Shown in pieces: positions 44,100-53,841 of a DNA stretch of 64,000 nt. The stretch comes from Maribacter algicola (GTDB lineage: Bacteria; Bacteroidota; Bacteroidia; Flavobacteriales; Flavobacteriaceae), in assembly GCF_003933245.1 (NCBI RefSeq), contig NZ_QUSX01000002.1, positions 868,001 through 932,000 on the forward strand. The letters run 5' to 3'. The notes beneath the pieces are model-generated. The model was given only the letters and a program-made list of their open reading frames with translations. It searched no databases and was not told the origin of the DNA. Within the stretch, counting starts at the first letter, position 1. Each line of letters starts with the position of its first letter. A program made the translations under genes and the position numbers.

Positions 44100-46955
44100 T
44101 TGAAATTGAAAGGGACATCACGGATAAATACATCAATACTTACCTTGCTATGTTGTGTGGCGAACTGGGTAGCCTATGCACAATACGAAACGAATCTAAC
44201 CGTGAAGCTAAATGATTTTACCAAAGAGTTGGACATAAAGCAAGAGTTCAACTACTACAACGACTCCAACTATAACCTGGGAATCATTTATTTTAATGAC
44301 TGGGCACATGCCTACTCAAACAAAAATACGGGGCTAGCAAAAAGATTTGCCCAAGAATTCAAAAGAAGCCTGCACTTTGCAAAAAAAAGTGAACGGGGCT
44401 ATACTACCATCATCAGTGCCGTAGATGGAGAATATGAAGGTCTTGAATGGGAAAGGACAGATGAGTTTGATATCATAAAATTCAGGTTGAACAAACCTTT
44501 ACCGCCCCGGGAATCGGTAAAAATAATCATTACTTATAAAGTCCAGCTTCCACCTAACAAATATACGGACTATGGGTACGACAACCAGGGCAATTACTAC
44601 CTCAAGGATTGGTACCTAACCCCCGCCGTATACGATGGAAAATGGCATCTGTACTCCAATAAGAATTTGGAAGACCTGTATACCAACATGACCAAAACCA
44701 CCATTGATTTTACATTTCCAAAAGGTCGTTTTTTAAATTCCAATTTCAAGGAAGCCAATAGAACGGAAATGGGCAATAGCCAGCGGGTAAATCTTGTTGC
44801 CGAAAATCAAAAAAGCGCTGAAATCTTCTTAACGGTCCAGAATCTCTTTACGACCCACATTACCCCGGAAATGAAAGTGGTGACGAGCATTTCCGCACCC
44901 AGATATGATCCTATAGAACAAGGAATATCAATTAACAGAATTACGGATTTCATTGAGAGAAAACTAGGAAAGTATCCCCATGAAAAACTATTGGTAAGTG
45001 AATTGGACTACAACAAAGACCCCCTTTACGGCATCAATCAGCTACCTTCCTTTATCAGACCGTACGAACAAAAGTTTCAGTTTGAAATGAAGTTCTTAAA
45101 AACGGCCCTGAACGGTATTCTTGAGGAGACCTTGTTTTTGAACCCCAGAAAGGAACAGTGGCTCAACAGTGCCATTGCCAACTACCTCATGATCGAGTAT
45201 GTTGATGAATTTTATCCCGATCAAAAATTGTTGGGCAACCTTTCGCGTATCTGGGGTGTTAGAAGTTTCAATTTGGCCAAAATGGAATTTAATGAACAAT
45301 ATCCATTTCTGTACAATTTAACGGCACGGAAAAATTTGGACCAAGCGCTCACTACCCCTAACGATTCCTTGATCAAATTCAACCAGAAAATTGCCAATAA
45401 ATATAAGGCCGGACTGGGATTGGCCTACCTAGCAAATTATATTGGAAAGGAAAAAGTAGACCAGAGCATAAAGACATTTTTTGAGTATTACCAATTAAAT
45501 AAGGTAAAGATCCTTGATTTTGAATCCATCCTAAAAAGATCCACCGAAAAGGATATCAATTGGTTTTTTAGTGAATACGTATCAACGGACAGAAAGATAG
45601 ATTTCAAGATAAAAAAGGTTGATAAATCCCAAGACTCCTTGGAGGTAACCATAAAGAACAAGGAGGGAACCAATGTGCCCATAAGTATGTTTGGGTTAAA
45701 AAACGACACCGTGGTCTCCAAATACTGGTTCAAGGATATTGAGTCCTTGGAAACCTTTACCATACCCAACAACCAGGAAAATCGGTTAGTGCTCAATTAC
45801 GATCAAAAGATACCGGAATTCAACCAACGGGACAATTGGAAATCCCTGAAAGGTTTTTTATCCAGTAACAAGAAATTAAAGTTCACTTTTTTCAAGGATT
45901 CGGAGAACCCGTATTACAATCAGGTTTTTTATGTGCCAGTCCTAAATTTCAACATTTACGATGGTTGGGTACCGGGCATGCGGCTTTACAACAAAACCCT
46001 GTTGGAACGCCCATTTATATATGATTTTGCCCCCTCCTACTCCTTTAGAGAAAACGCCTTTGTAGGGTACGGAAAGTTCAGTTATCGTAAATACCTGAGC
46101 AAGAGCGGACTCTACGTTGCCAATTATTCCTTGGGAGGTTCCACATCGCACTTCAATGTGAATTCCAGGTATACTTCCATAACGCCCGCGTTGAGCTTTG
46201 GATGGCGGCCCGAGGACCTTATTTCCAATAAAAGACAGGTTTTATCATTTAGGTTTGTGAACATTCTAAGGGACTTTGACGAAAGTCTGATCGACTTGGC
46301 CAACGACCCTGATAACCCGGATTACAGCGTATTCAATATCCGATACTTGAATAGGGACAACGATATTCTTGATTATAAATCGTGGTTCCTCGACTTTCAA
46401 TTGGCCGGAAAGTTCAGCAAACTTTCCTTTGAATACGAATACAGAAAATTGTTCGAGAGCAATAGGCAATTTAATTTTAGATTTTTTGCCGGAAAGTTCT
46501 TAAGCAATAATACCAATTCCAATTTTTTCAGCTTTGCACTGGACCGCCCAACGGATTACTTGTTCGATTACAGTTATTTGGGCCGTTCAGAAGATACCGG
46601 CATCTACAGCCAACAGATAATAATCGCGGAGGGAGGTTTCAAGTCCTTTTTGGACGAGCGTTACCGGTTTTCCGATAATTGGATGGCCACCGTAAATACC
46701 AGCTTTAATCTGTGGAAATGGATAGAATTGTATGGTGACGCAGGATTAGTTAAAAACAATGGCCTCAGTGAAAAGTTTGTATATGATTCCGGTGTGCGCC
46801 TTAATTTGGTCACGGATTATTTTGAACTTTATTTTCCCTTGTATTCCAACAACGGGTGGGAAATTTCACAACCGGATTACGGTGAAAAAATACGTTTTAT
46901 CATTACTGTAAGTCCAAAAACCCTGACGGGCCTATTTACAAGAAAATGGTTTTGA
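44100..46955 (+). CDS. Aminopeptidase-N-like fold fused to an outer-membrane beta-barrel, peptidase motif lost
   Basis: 951 residues, TTG start directly after the LOG gene; Sec signal ending VAYAQ. Residues 30-250 follow the N-terminal domain of M1 peptidases (ITYKVQLPPNKYTDYGYDNQ, TPAVYDGKWHLYSNKNLEDL). The position of the zinc motif HEXXH has no HExxH, and the region WLNSAIANYLMIEY replaces the usual WLDEGFATY. The last 350 residues are amphipathic strands typical of an outer-membrane barrel (PGMRLYNKTLLERPFIYDFA ... GDAGLVKNN ... FIITVSPKTLTG) ending in Phe. Probably a surface binding or transport protein rather than a protease. Confidence 0.78.
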   Translation: MKLKGTSRINTSILTLLCCVANWVAYAQYETNLTVKLNDFTKELDIKQEFNYYNDSNYNLGIIYFNDWAHAYSNKNTGLAKRFAQEFKRSLHFAKKSERGYTTIISAVDGEYEGLEWERTDEFDIIKFRLNKPLPPRESVKIIITYKVQLPPNKYTDYGYDNQGNYYLKDWYLTPAVYDGKWHLYSNKNLEDLYTNMTKTTIDFTFPKGRFLNSNFKEANRTEMGNSQRVNLVAENQKSAEIFLTVQNLFTTHITPEMKVVTSISAPRYDPIEQGISINRITDFIERKLGKYPHEKLLVSELDYNKDPLYGINQLPSFIRPYEQKFQFEMKFLKTALNGILEETLFLNPRKEQWLNSAIANYLMIEYVDEFYPDQKLLGNLSRIWGVRSFNLAKMEFNEQYPFLYNLTARKNLDQALTTPNDSLIKFNQKIANKYKAGLGLAYLANYIGKEKVDQSIKTFFEYYQLNKVKILDFESILKRSTEKDINWFFSEYVSTDRKIDFKIKKVDKSQDSLEVTIKNKEGTNVPISMFGLKNDTVVSKYWFKDIESLETFTIPNNQENRLVLNYDQKIPEFNQRDNWKSLKGFLSSNKKLKFTFFKDSENPYYNQVFYVPVLNFNIYDGWVPGMRLYNKTLLERPFIYDFAPSYSFRENAFVGYGKFSYRKYLSKSGLYVANYSLGGSTSHFNVNSRYTSITPALSFGWRPEDLISNKRQVLSFRFVNILRDFDESLIDLANDPDNPDYSVFNIRYLNRDNDILDYKSWFLDFQLAGKFSKLSFEYEYRKLFESNRQFNFRFFAGKFLSNNTNSNFFSFALDRPTDYLFDYSYLGRSEDTGIYSQQIIIAEGGFKSFLDERYRFSDNWMATVNTSFNLWKWIELYGDAGLVKNNGLSEKFVYDSGVRLNLVTDYFELYFPLYSNNGWEISQPDYGEKIRFIITVSPKTLTGLFTRKWF

Positions 46956-47061
46956 ATTGGGAATTTTCAATGAATTGCCCTCCTAGCCCAATTCTACTGA
47001 GAATTTCACAAAATATTCAATTTCAAATAACATTTTCGCAACGGATAATGCGTAAACCGGA

Positions 47062-47092
47062 TTGCTAAAACGATTTCAATTCGGTATTTTTG
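47062..47092 (+). promoter_or_regulatory. Bacteroidota-type promoter of the E1 dehydrogenase gene
   Basis: TTG at 47062-47064 (-33) and TATTTTTG at 47085-47092 (-7, TAnnTTTG), with 20 bp between. Transcription would start near 47099, giving a leader of about a dozen bases. Confidence 0.65.
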
Positions 47093-47110
47093 TGAAAATT
47101 CGAAAAATAC

Positions 47111-49525
47111 ATGAAGGTTTCTTCCAAAACTAGCACTGATATATCATTTGAAGATTTTAAGGAACAGATTATAAATGACTATAAAATTGCTTTTTTAAGT
47201 AGGACTTGTAGCCTACTTGGGAGAAAAGAGGTGCTTACGGGCAAGGCCAAATTCGGAATCTTTGGGGATGGAAAGGAACTTCCCCAATTGGCCATGGCGA
47301 AATCCTTTCAAAATGGTGATTTTAGAAGTGGATATTACCGGGACCAAACCTTCATGATGGCCATAGGCCTACTAAAACCCAAGGACTTTTTTCACGGACT
47401 CTATGCCACTACAGATATCCAAAAAGAGCCCATGAGCGCTGGCAGACAGATGGGTGGACACTTTGGTACCTATAGCCTTAACGAGGATGGTAGCTGGAAA
47501 GACCTTACAAAACAGAAAAACAGTAGCGCAGACATTTCATGCACCGCTGGTCAGATGCCCAGGTTGTTAGGATTGGCGCAAGCCTCCAAAGTGTATAGGG
47601 AACTGGATGGTCTTGATAGCTCCAAATTTTCAGACAATGGAAACGAGGTAGCCTGGGGCACCATTGGCAATGCAAGTACCAGTGAAGGAATGTTCTGGGA
47701 AACCATCAATGCGGCCGGGGTATTGCAGGTTCCCATGGTCTTGAGTATCTGGGACGATGAGTACGGGATTTCCGTTCCGGCGAAATACCACACCACAAAA
47801 GAGGATATTTCAAAGGTGCTATCCGGATTCCAAAGGGACGATAACAACAAAGGTGTCGAGATTCTCAAGGTCAAAGGATGGGACTACACCGCCTTGATGC
47901 ACACATATGAAAATGCTGCCGATATTGCCAGGCAGGAGCACGTTCCCGTCATCATCCATGTAACGGAACTTACGCAACCACAGGGGCATTCCACATCGGG
48001 TTCCCACGAAAGGTATAAAGATGATGAACGCCTGACCTGGGAGCGTGAAAACGATTGTAACAAAAGGTTTAGGGAGTGGATATTGGAATCTGGCATTGCC
48101 GATGAGGAAGAACTTTCCAATCTGGAAAAGCAAATAAAAAGAACCGTTCGTGAAGCCAAAAAAGAAGCTTGGACGGAATATCTTCAGGAGCATCTAACTT
48201 TAAAAAAGACGTTGGTCCAGTTGCTCAATGATGCCTCAAATTCAAGTTCCAACAAGAATTTTATATCAAAAATAAAGAATGACCTTATAGCCGTTGACGA
48301 GCCCGTTAAAAAGGATTTGGCCGTAGCTGCCAGAAAGGCCTTACGGTACCTCTTGGGTGATAATTCCAAGGAACGTCAAAATTTGGCAAATTGGCTCAAC
48401 AATTTCCTTTTGGAATCGCAACCCAAATTCAGTTCCCATCTTTACAGTGAAAATGACAACAGGGCAACCAAAATAAAGGCGATACCACCTTCCTATGATG
48501 CCTCAAAGGAAGAGAAAATAGATGGTCGGGTGCTTTTACGGGACAATTTTGATAAATTATTTGAAAAGTATCCCCATGCGCTGGTCTTTGGTGAGGACAC
48601 AGGGGCCATTGGCGATGTGAACCAGGGACTAGAAGGGTTACAGGCCAAGTATGGGAAAATTCGCGTGGCCGATACAGGTATCAGGGAGACCACCATTATC
48701 GGTCAGGGTATAGGAATGGCCTTGAGAGGCTTACGTCCTATCGCGGAAATTCAATATCTGGATTACATATTTTATGCACTTGCCACTTTAACGGACGACC
48801 TGGCAAGTCTTTTGTATAGAACCTATGGAAAGCAAAAGGCTCCTCTCATCATTAGAACACGCGGTCATCGTTTGGAAGGAATATGGCATTCAGGATCGGA
48901 AATGGGCGGATTGATCCATGTTTTGCGGGGTATTTATATCTTGGCCCCAAGAAATATGACCCAGGCGGCAGGCTTCTATAACACCCTTATGAAAAGCGAT
49001 GAACCCGCCTTGGTTATTGAAAGCCTCAACGGATATCGTTTAAAGGAACGTAAACCTACGAACCTGGGTGAATTCTGCACACCCATTGGTGTTGTTGAAA
49101 AAGTGAAGGAAGGTTCAGACATTACAATAGTCTCCTATGGTTCCACCCTACGCATTGTAGAGCAAGCAGCCAAGGAATTATTGGAAGTAGGTATCGATGC
49201 CGAAATTATTGATGCCCAAACGTTGCTGCCTTTTGATATTCATGCGGATACGGTAAAAAGTGTGCAAAAAACTAACCGATTATTGGTCATCGATGAAGAT
49301 GTACCCGGCGGCTGTTCCTCGTACCTATTGACGGAAATCATCGAAAAACAGGGAGCGTACAGGTATCTTGACAGTGCCCCCCAGACCCTTACTGCCAAGG
49401 CTCACAGACCTGCGTACGGCAGCGATGGCGATTATTTTAGCAAACCCAATGTGGAGGACGTTTTTGAAAAGGTATATGCTATTATGAACGAAGCGAATCC
49501 TCAGGATTTCCCACGTTTGCTATAA
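47111..49525 (+). CDS. 2-oxoacid dehydrogenase E1, fused alpha and beta subunits
   Basis: 804 residues. Alpha part (about 30-330): thiamine-diphosphate region GNASTSEGMFWETINAAGVL and the YGISVPAKYH loop. Beta part (about 470-800): VFGEDTGAIGDVNQGL, RVADTGIRETTIIGQGIGMA, HSGSEMGG and the transketolase C-terminal half (VSYGSTLRIVEQAAKEL). Architecture is that of the branched-chain 2-oxoacid/pyruvate E1 of Bacteroidota. It decarboxylates the 2-oxoacid and passes the acyl group to lipoyl E2, which is not in this window. Confidence 0.92.
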   Translation: MKVSSKTSTDISFEDFKEQIINDYKIAFLSRTCSLLGRKEVLTGKAKFGIFGDGKELPQLAMAKSFQNGDFRSGYYRDQTFMMAIGLLKPKDFFHGLYATTDIQKEPMSAGRQMGGHFGTYSLNEDGSWKDLTKQKNSSADISCTAGQMPRLLGLAQASKVYRELDGLDSSKFSDNGNEVAWGTIGNASTSEGMFWETINAAGVLQVPMVLSIWDDEYGISVPAKYHTTKEDISKVLSGFQRDDNNKGVEILKVKGWDYTALMHTYENAADIARQEHVPVIIHVTELTQPQGHSTSGSHERYKDDERLTWERENDCNKRFREWILESGIADEEELSNLEKQIKRTVREAKKEAWTEYLQEHLTLKKTLVQLLNDASNSSSNKNFISKIKNDLIAVDEPVKKDLAVAARKALRYLLGDNSKERQNLANWLNNFLLESQPKFSSHLYSENDNRATKIKAIPPSYDASKEEKIDGRVLLRDNFDKLFEKYPHALVFGEDTGAIGDVNQGLEGLQAKYGKIRVADTGIRETTIIGQGIGMALRGLRPIAEIQYLDYIFYALATLTDDLASLLYRTYGKQKAPLIIRTRGHRLEGIWHSGSEMGGLIHVLRGIYILAPRNMTQAAGFYNTLMKSDEPALVIESLNGYRLKERKPTNLGEFCTPIGVVEKVKEGSDITIVSYGSTLRIVEQAAKELLEVGIDAEIIDAQTLLPFDIHADTVKSVQKTNRLLVIDEDVPGGCSSYLLTEIIEKQGAYRYLDSAPQTLTAKAHRPAYGSDGDYFSKPNVEDVFEKVYAIMNEANPQDFPRLL

Positions 49526-49674
49526 TTTAAAATGCCAAAATTTTATCCAACCGTGGTCCGTTTACAAAGCGACCAACTCGTCATTCCATTATGGCAACTC
49601 CATCTAAAATTGGCTATATTCTTTAGTATCTTTCCAATCGGAATATAATATTAGGACAATCTAAACAGTACACA

Positions 49675-51939
49675 ATGGAGGAATGGCAAAAATCGATGGC
49701 AAAGGTTCTTCAACATCATTTTGATATTTCCAAACCATCTATATCCGGCATGGAAGGATATGAAAGCCAAAATTTTAAAATTGTATCGCAAGACAATTCT
49801 TATGTCCTGAAAGTGTACGAAGCTACCCCCTCCAATAAAGCTGAAATCGATGGGGAATCGAACATTTTGATGCAGCTCCAAGAATTGCATCGATACGATT
49901 TTCCTTTGCCCCTAAAATCGAAAAATGGAACCTATTGGATAGAAGAAGATGATACCCTATACCGATTGCTGACATATGTTGAGGGTGAATTTTTAGGCGA
50001 CATTTCCCATAGTGCAACCTTGGCCTATGAATTGGGTGCTTTTTTGGCGGAAATGGACACCATAACCATCCCTATGTACGACGCCCCTACCATGGCAAAG
50101 CAAACGCCTTGGGATCTTCGGCATTTCTACAAAAATGAAAAGCTCATAACATATATTCCCGACCCCAAGCATCGGAGTTTGGTGGAATATTTCTTTTTAC
50201 AGTTTAAAGAAAATGTAATTCCGCAGCAAGGGCGATTACGAATGGGAATCGTTCATAACGATGCGAATGAATGGAACGTGTTGACCAGAAACAATTCCAT
50301 ATCGGGCATTATAGACTTTGGGGATATGTGCTACACTTGGAGCATTAATGAACTGGCTGTGGCACTCACCTACTACATGATGGAAAAGGAACATCCCATG
50401 GAGTATGCCGTCGCGCTTATTAAAGGCTACCACTCCATTAGGCCGCTTGAAACAATAGAGTTGGACGTTCTTTATTATTTGATATCCGCCCGTTTGTGCA
50501 CCAGTGTCTGCAATTCGGCCTATGCCAAAAAGCAAAATCCCAATTCAGAATACATAATCGTCAGCGAGAAACCGGCTTGGAAACTATTGCACCGTTGGCT
50601 CACCATACATCCAATAGCTGCGAACAATGCCTTTAGAAAGGCTACCGGTTTTCCACCAATACCAACGAACACCTTAGAAAAGCAGCTGGAACTTAGAAAA
50701 AATTTCATAAGCAGTTCCTTGTCGCTAAGTTACAAGGAACCCATACATATGGTGCGATCGGCGTTCCAGTATATGTACGATGCCAAAGGAAACACAATTT
50801 TGGATGCCTATAACAATATCATGCTGGTGGGGCACTGTCACCCAAAAGTTGTAGAGGCCGGACAGCGCACATTCGCCAGGCTGAACACCAACACCCGCTA
50901 TGTATATAACGAGCTACAGTCCTATAGCGAGAAATTGTTGTCGAAATTCCCTGATTCCCTGAACAAGATCTTTTTTGTGAATTCTGGAAGTGCCGCAAGC
51001 GATCTGGCCATACGCTTGGCCCAAACACATACCCAAAAAAACAAGATCATGGTCATGGAACATGGATACCATGGCAATACTCGCATGGGTGTAGATATCA
51101 GCCATTATAAATACCAACACCAAGGAGGCGCGGGAAAAAAGGAATATATCCTGGAAGCGCCCATGCCCAAGATTTTTGGTTCTGGTTTTGATACCGAAGC
51201 AGATGCCTGCACACATTTTGTTGTGAAAACACAGTCAGAAATAGAAAAATATAGATCGGAAATTGGTGCGTTCATTGCGGAACCTATTATTGGGTGCGGA
51301 GGGCAGGTACCGCTACCCAAAGACTACCTAAGGCACATCTATCCAAAAATACGTGCGCAGGGTGGGGTATGCATTAGCGATGAAGTCCAGGTAGGCTTCG
51401 GAAGGCTAGGCAAGTACTTTTGGGGCTTTCAGATGTACGATGTCATTCCCGATATTGTGATTTTAGGAAAACCCATGGGGAATGGGCATCCCATAGGCGC
51501 AGTCATCACCACTCGTGAAATTGCCCAAAGCTTTGAAAACGGATTGGAATTTTTTAGTTCATTTGGGGGCAATCCTGTATCCTGTGCAATTGGAGAGGCC
51601 GTATTGGATGTCATCCAGGAAGAGCAATTGGATGGGCAAGCCCAACAAACAGGATCTTATTTAAAAGGTCTTTTGGCAGATTTAGGCAAACGGTTTCCAG
51701 AGCTGTCCGATGTGCGGGGCGAAGGTCTGTTCCTAGGAGTGGAAATTACAGACGAAAACAACCAGCCTGATAAGAAACGTGCCCATTATCTAAAAAATGG
51801 ATTGAGAAATAGCAATATACTCATTGGAACGGATGGCCCAGAGGATAATGTATTGAAGATAAAGCCTCCTTTATATTTTAACAGGGATAATTGCAATATG
51901 CTCATAAGCCATATGGAAATGCTTTTACGGAAAAAATAA
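49675..51939 (+). CDS. Fused small-molecule kinase and PLP-dependent phospholyase/aminotransferase
   Basis: 754 residues. N-terminal aminoglycoside-phosphotransferase-like kinase (1-320): HNDANEWNV (His194, Asp196, Asn201) and IDFGD (Asp214). C-terminal class-III aminotransferase fold (345-750): PLP contacts GSAASDLAIRLA, EHGYHGNTRMG, DEVQVGFGR, and Schiff-base Lys599 in LGKPMGNGHP. Human homologues work in sequence: a hydroxylysine kinase and the ammoniophospholyases acting on phosphohydroxylysine or phosphoethanolamine. The fusion therefore likely phosphorylates an amino alcohol and eliminates phosphate and ammonia. Confidence 0.88.
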   Translation: MEEWQKSMAKVLQHHFDISKPSISGMEGYESQNFKIVSQDNSYVLKVYEATPSNKAEIDGESNILMQLQELHRYDFPLPLKSKNGTYWIEEDDTLYRLLTYVEGEFLGDISHSATLAYELGAFLAEMDTITIPMYDAPTMAKQTPWDLRHFYKNEKLITYIPDPKHRSLVEYFFLQFKENVIPQQGRLRMGIVHNDANEWNVLTRNNSISGIIDFGDMCYTWSINELAVALTYYMMEKEHPMEYAVALIKGYHSIRPLETIELDVLYYLISARLCTSVCNSAYAKKQNPNSEYIIVSEKPAWKLLHRWLTIHPIAANNAFRKATGFPPIPTNTLEKQLELRKNFISSSLSLSYKEPIHMVRSAFQYMYDAKGNTILDAYNNIMLVGHCHPKVVEAGQRTFARLNTNTRYVYNELQSYSEKLLSKFPDSLNKIFFVNSGSAASDLAIRLAQTHTQKNKIMVMEHGYHGNTRMGVDISHYKYQHQGGAGKKEYILEAPMPKIFGSGFDTEADACTHFVVKTQSEIEKYRSEIGAFIAEPIIGCGGQVPLPKDYLRHIYPKIRAQGGVCISDEVQVGFGRLGKYFWGFQMYDVIPDIVILGKPMGNGHPIGAVITTREIAQSFENGLEFFSSFGGNPVSCAIGEAVLDVIQEEQLDGQAQQTGSYLKGLLADLGKRFPELSDVRGEGLFLGVEITDENNQPDKKRAHYLKNGLRNSNILIGTDGPEDNVLKIKPPLYFNRDNCNMLISHMEMLLRKK

Positions 51940-51991
51940 TTTATCTACCTTTAGATGAATTAATCAACTAAATAAAAATATTTCCCCCCAA

Positions 51992-52354
51992 ATGAAAGAT
52001 ATAGGTCTTGCCTTTTTCAGAATTGCTGTTTCTGCCATGATGATAACCCATGGTCTTCCTAAATTTCAAAAATTGATAACTGGGAACTTTGAGTTTGGTG
52101 ACCCCATTGGAATTGGTGCCGCCCCATCTTTGTTCCTTGCGGTCATTGGAGAGTTTATCTGCCCCATTCTAGTAATTATTGGTTTTAAGACCCGTTTTGC
52201 GGCTATACCCACAGCTATCACTATGGCGGTTGCAGGTTTTATAGCACATGCCGCAGATCCTTTTGGCACAAAGGAAAAAGCATTGTTATACTTGGTAGCG
52301 TTCATTACCATCGCATTATTGGGACCTGGGAAATTCAGTATTGACAAGAAGTAA
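51992..52354 (+). CDS. DoxX-family membrane protein
   Basis: 120 residues with four transmembrane helices and the DoxX start (LAFFRIAVSAMMITHGLPKF) and FIAHAADPFG motif. The family is linked to redox and thiol stress; the substrate is unknown. It converges with holA with no spacer at the stops. Confidence 0.87.
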   Translation: MKDIGLAFFRIAVSAMMITHGLPKFQKLITGNFEFGDPIGIGAAPSLFLAVIGEFICPILVIIGFKTRFAAIPTAITMAVAGFIAHAADPFGTKEKALLYLVAFITIALLGPGKFSIDKK

Positions 52355-53356
52355 TCAAAGAATCTTATACAAAAGTTCCTTTAAGAGGTCCGCTTGGTCA
52401 ATATTTGAAGCATTCACACCCTTTCCCTTAAGGTCCAGCTCCCGCAGGCAACCTATGATCTGGCTCACCCTTTTCATGGGGAAGTTTTTTGCCGCCGTTT
52501 GATATTCACCCACAAAATAGGGATTGATTTTTAGTACACTGGCCACGTTTTTGGGCGAGTGGTCATTTAGACCATGGTATTGCAATAATTGTGCAAAAAA
52601 GCTATGTAATAGCGTTATGGTAAGCACAAAGGGATTGTCCTTGGGATTCTGCGCAAAGTAATTCACAATTTTGGTCGCCTTCAATATGTTGCGTTCACCA
52701 ATGGCCTTTTTTAGTTCAAAATTGTTGTAATCCTTGCTTATTCCAATGTATTGTTCAATATCGTCCGGTGTAATTTCTTTTTTTTGGGGAATGGCCAATT
52801 TTAGCTTTTCCAGTTCATTGTGTATTCTTCCCAAATCCGTGCCCAAATATTCAACCAACATAATGGCGGCCTTATGGGAAATGGAGTAACCACCGGAAAC
52901 CAAGGTTTTTCGCAACCATTCAGAAACTTGGTTCTCATAAAGTTTGTTGCTCTCAAAGACGACGCCGTTCTTCTTTATGAGCTTATAAAGGGTTTTTCTT
53001 TTGTCGAGTTTCTTGTATTTATAGCAGAAAACCAGCACCGTGCTCATTTGGGGATTTTGGGCATAGGGGCTCAGATTTTCGATGGTTCTGGACAAATGCT
53101 GGGCCTCTTTGACAATGACGACTTGTCTTTCGGCCATCATGGGGAACCGCTTTGCATTTCCAACGATATCCTCTACGGAAACGTCCCTTCCGTACAAGAC
53201 CATTTGGTTGAAACCCTTTTCCTCTTCCGTTAAGACCTTGTCAGCTATATAGGATGCTATCTTGTCAATAAAGTAGGCTTCCTCCCCAAATAGGAAATAG
53301 ATGGGTTTTATATTTCCTTGCTTTATGTCATTTACGATTTGTAGTGCTTCGTCCAT
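52355..53356 (-). CDS. holA: DNA polymerase III, delta subunit
   Basis: 333 residues. Matches HolA along its length: PIYFLFGEEAYFIDKIASYI, RQVVIVKEAQHLS, YKYKKLDKRKTLYK and the C-terminal helical collar (DNPFVLTITLLHSFFAQLLQ). Delta opens the sliding clamp as part of the clamp loader. Divergent from the HsdR_N-like gene, a pairing common in Bacteroidota. Confidence 0.93.
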   Translation of the reverse strand: MDEALQIVNDIKQGNIKPIYFLFGEEAYFIDKIASYIADKVLTEEEKGFNQMVLYGRDVSVEDIVGNAKRFPMMAERQVVIVKEAQHLSRTIENLSPYAQNPQMSTVLVFCYKYKKLDKRKTLYKLIKKNGVVFESNKLYENQVSEWLRKTLVSGGYSISHKAAIMLVEYLGTDLGRIHNELEKLKLAIPQKKEITPDDIEQYIGISKDYNNFELKKAIGERNILKATKIVNYFAQNPKDNPFVLTITLLHSFFAQLLQYHGLNDHSPKNVASVLKINPYFVGEYQTAAKNFPMKRVSQIIGCLRELDLKGKGVNASNIDQADLLKELLYKIL

Positions 53357-53382
53357 TCGGAAAAAATCATCAATTTTGTACC

Positions 53383-53829
53383 ATGCAGCCGCTTAACTTT
53401 CCCAAGTATGACTTTAGGTTCAAAAGTAGTCAAAATTCGGCCCTTATTTTTGACATGGTCCGCAAAAAGTTTGTGGTGCTCACACCTGAAGAATGGGTTA
53501 GGCAGCATGTACTTACGTTTCTAACCCTGGAAAAAAAATATCCGCTAAGCCATATAAACGTTGAAAAACAGATCATCTATAACGGATTAAGGAAAAGGTA
53601 TGATATCGTCATCTTTAACCCTAACGGAACCATCCATTTATTGGTCGAGTGTAAGGCGCCACATATCAACATTTCCCAAACCACCTTTGATCAAATTGCC
53701 CAATATAATTTTAAGCTAAATGCCTCCTATTTGATGGTTACCAATGGATTGGAACATTACATGTGCCAAATGAATTTCCAGGAGGAAAAATATAAGTTTT
53801 TAAAGGAGATTCCTGAATTTAGCCGTTAA
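53383..53829 (+). CDS. HsdR N-terminal-like (PD-(D/E)XK) protein
   Basis: 148 residues from ATG 53383, 27 bp from the holA start on the other strand. PD-(D/E)XK nuclease elements: Asp74 in RYDIVIFN and Glu89-Cys-Lys91 in LLVECKAP, as in HSDR_N_2 domains of type I restriction proteins, but no helicase is attached. Its conserved place beside holA suggests a housekeeping rather than restriction role. Confidence 0.85.
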   Translation: MQPLNFPKYDFRFKSSQNSALIFDMVRKKFVVLTPEEWVRQHVLTFLTLEKKYPLSHINVEKQIIYNGLRKRYDIVIFNPNGTIHLLVECKAPHINISQTTFDQIAQYNFKLNASYLMVTNGLEHYMCQMNFQEEKYKFLKEIPEFSR

Positions 53830-53841
53830 TTTGCAACCGTT

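Noticed and set aside
53383..53829. HsdR_N-like protein as part of a restriction system
   Set aside because: Only the N-terminal nuclease-like domain is present, next to holA in a conserved housekeeping setting, with no hsdM or hsdS.
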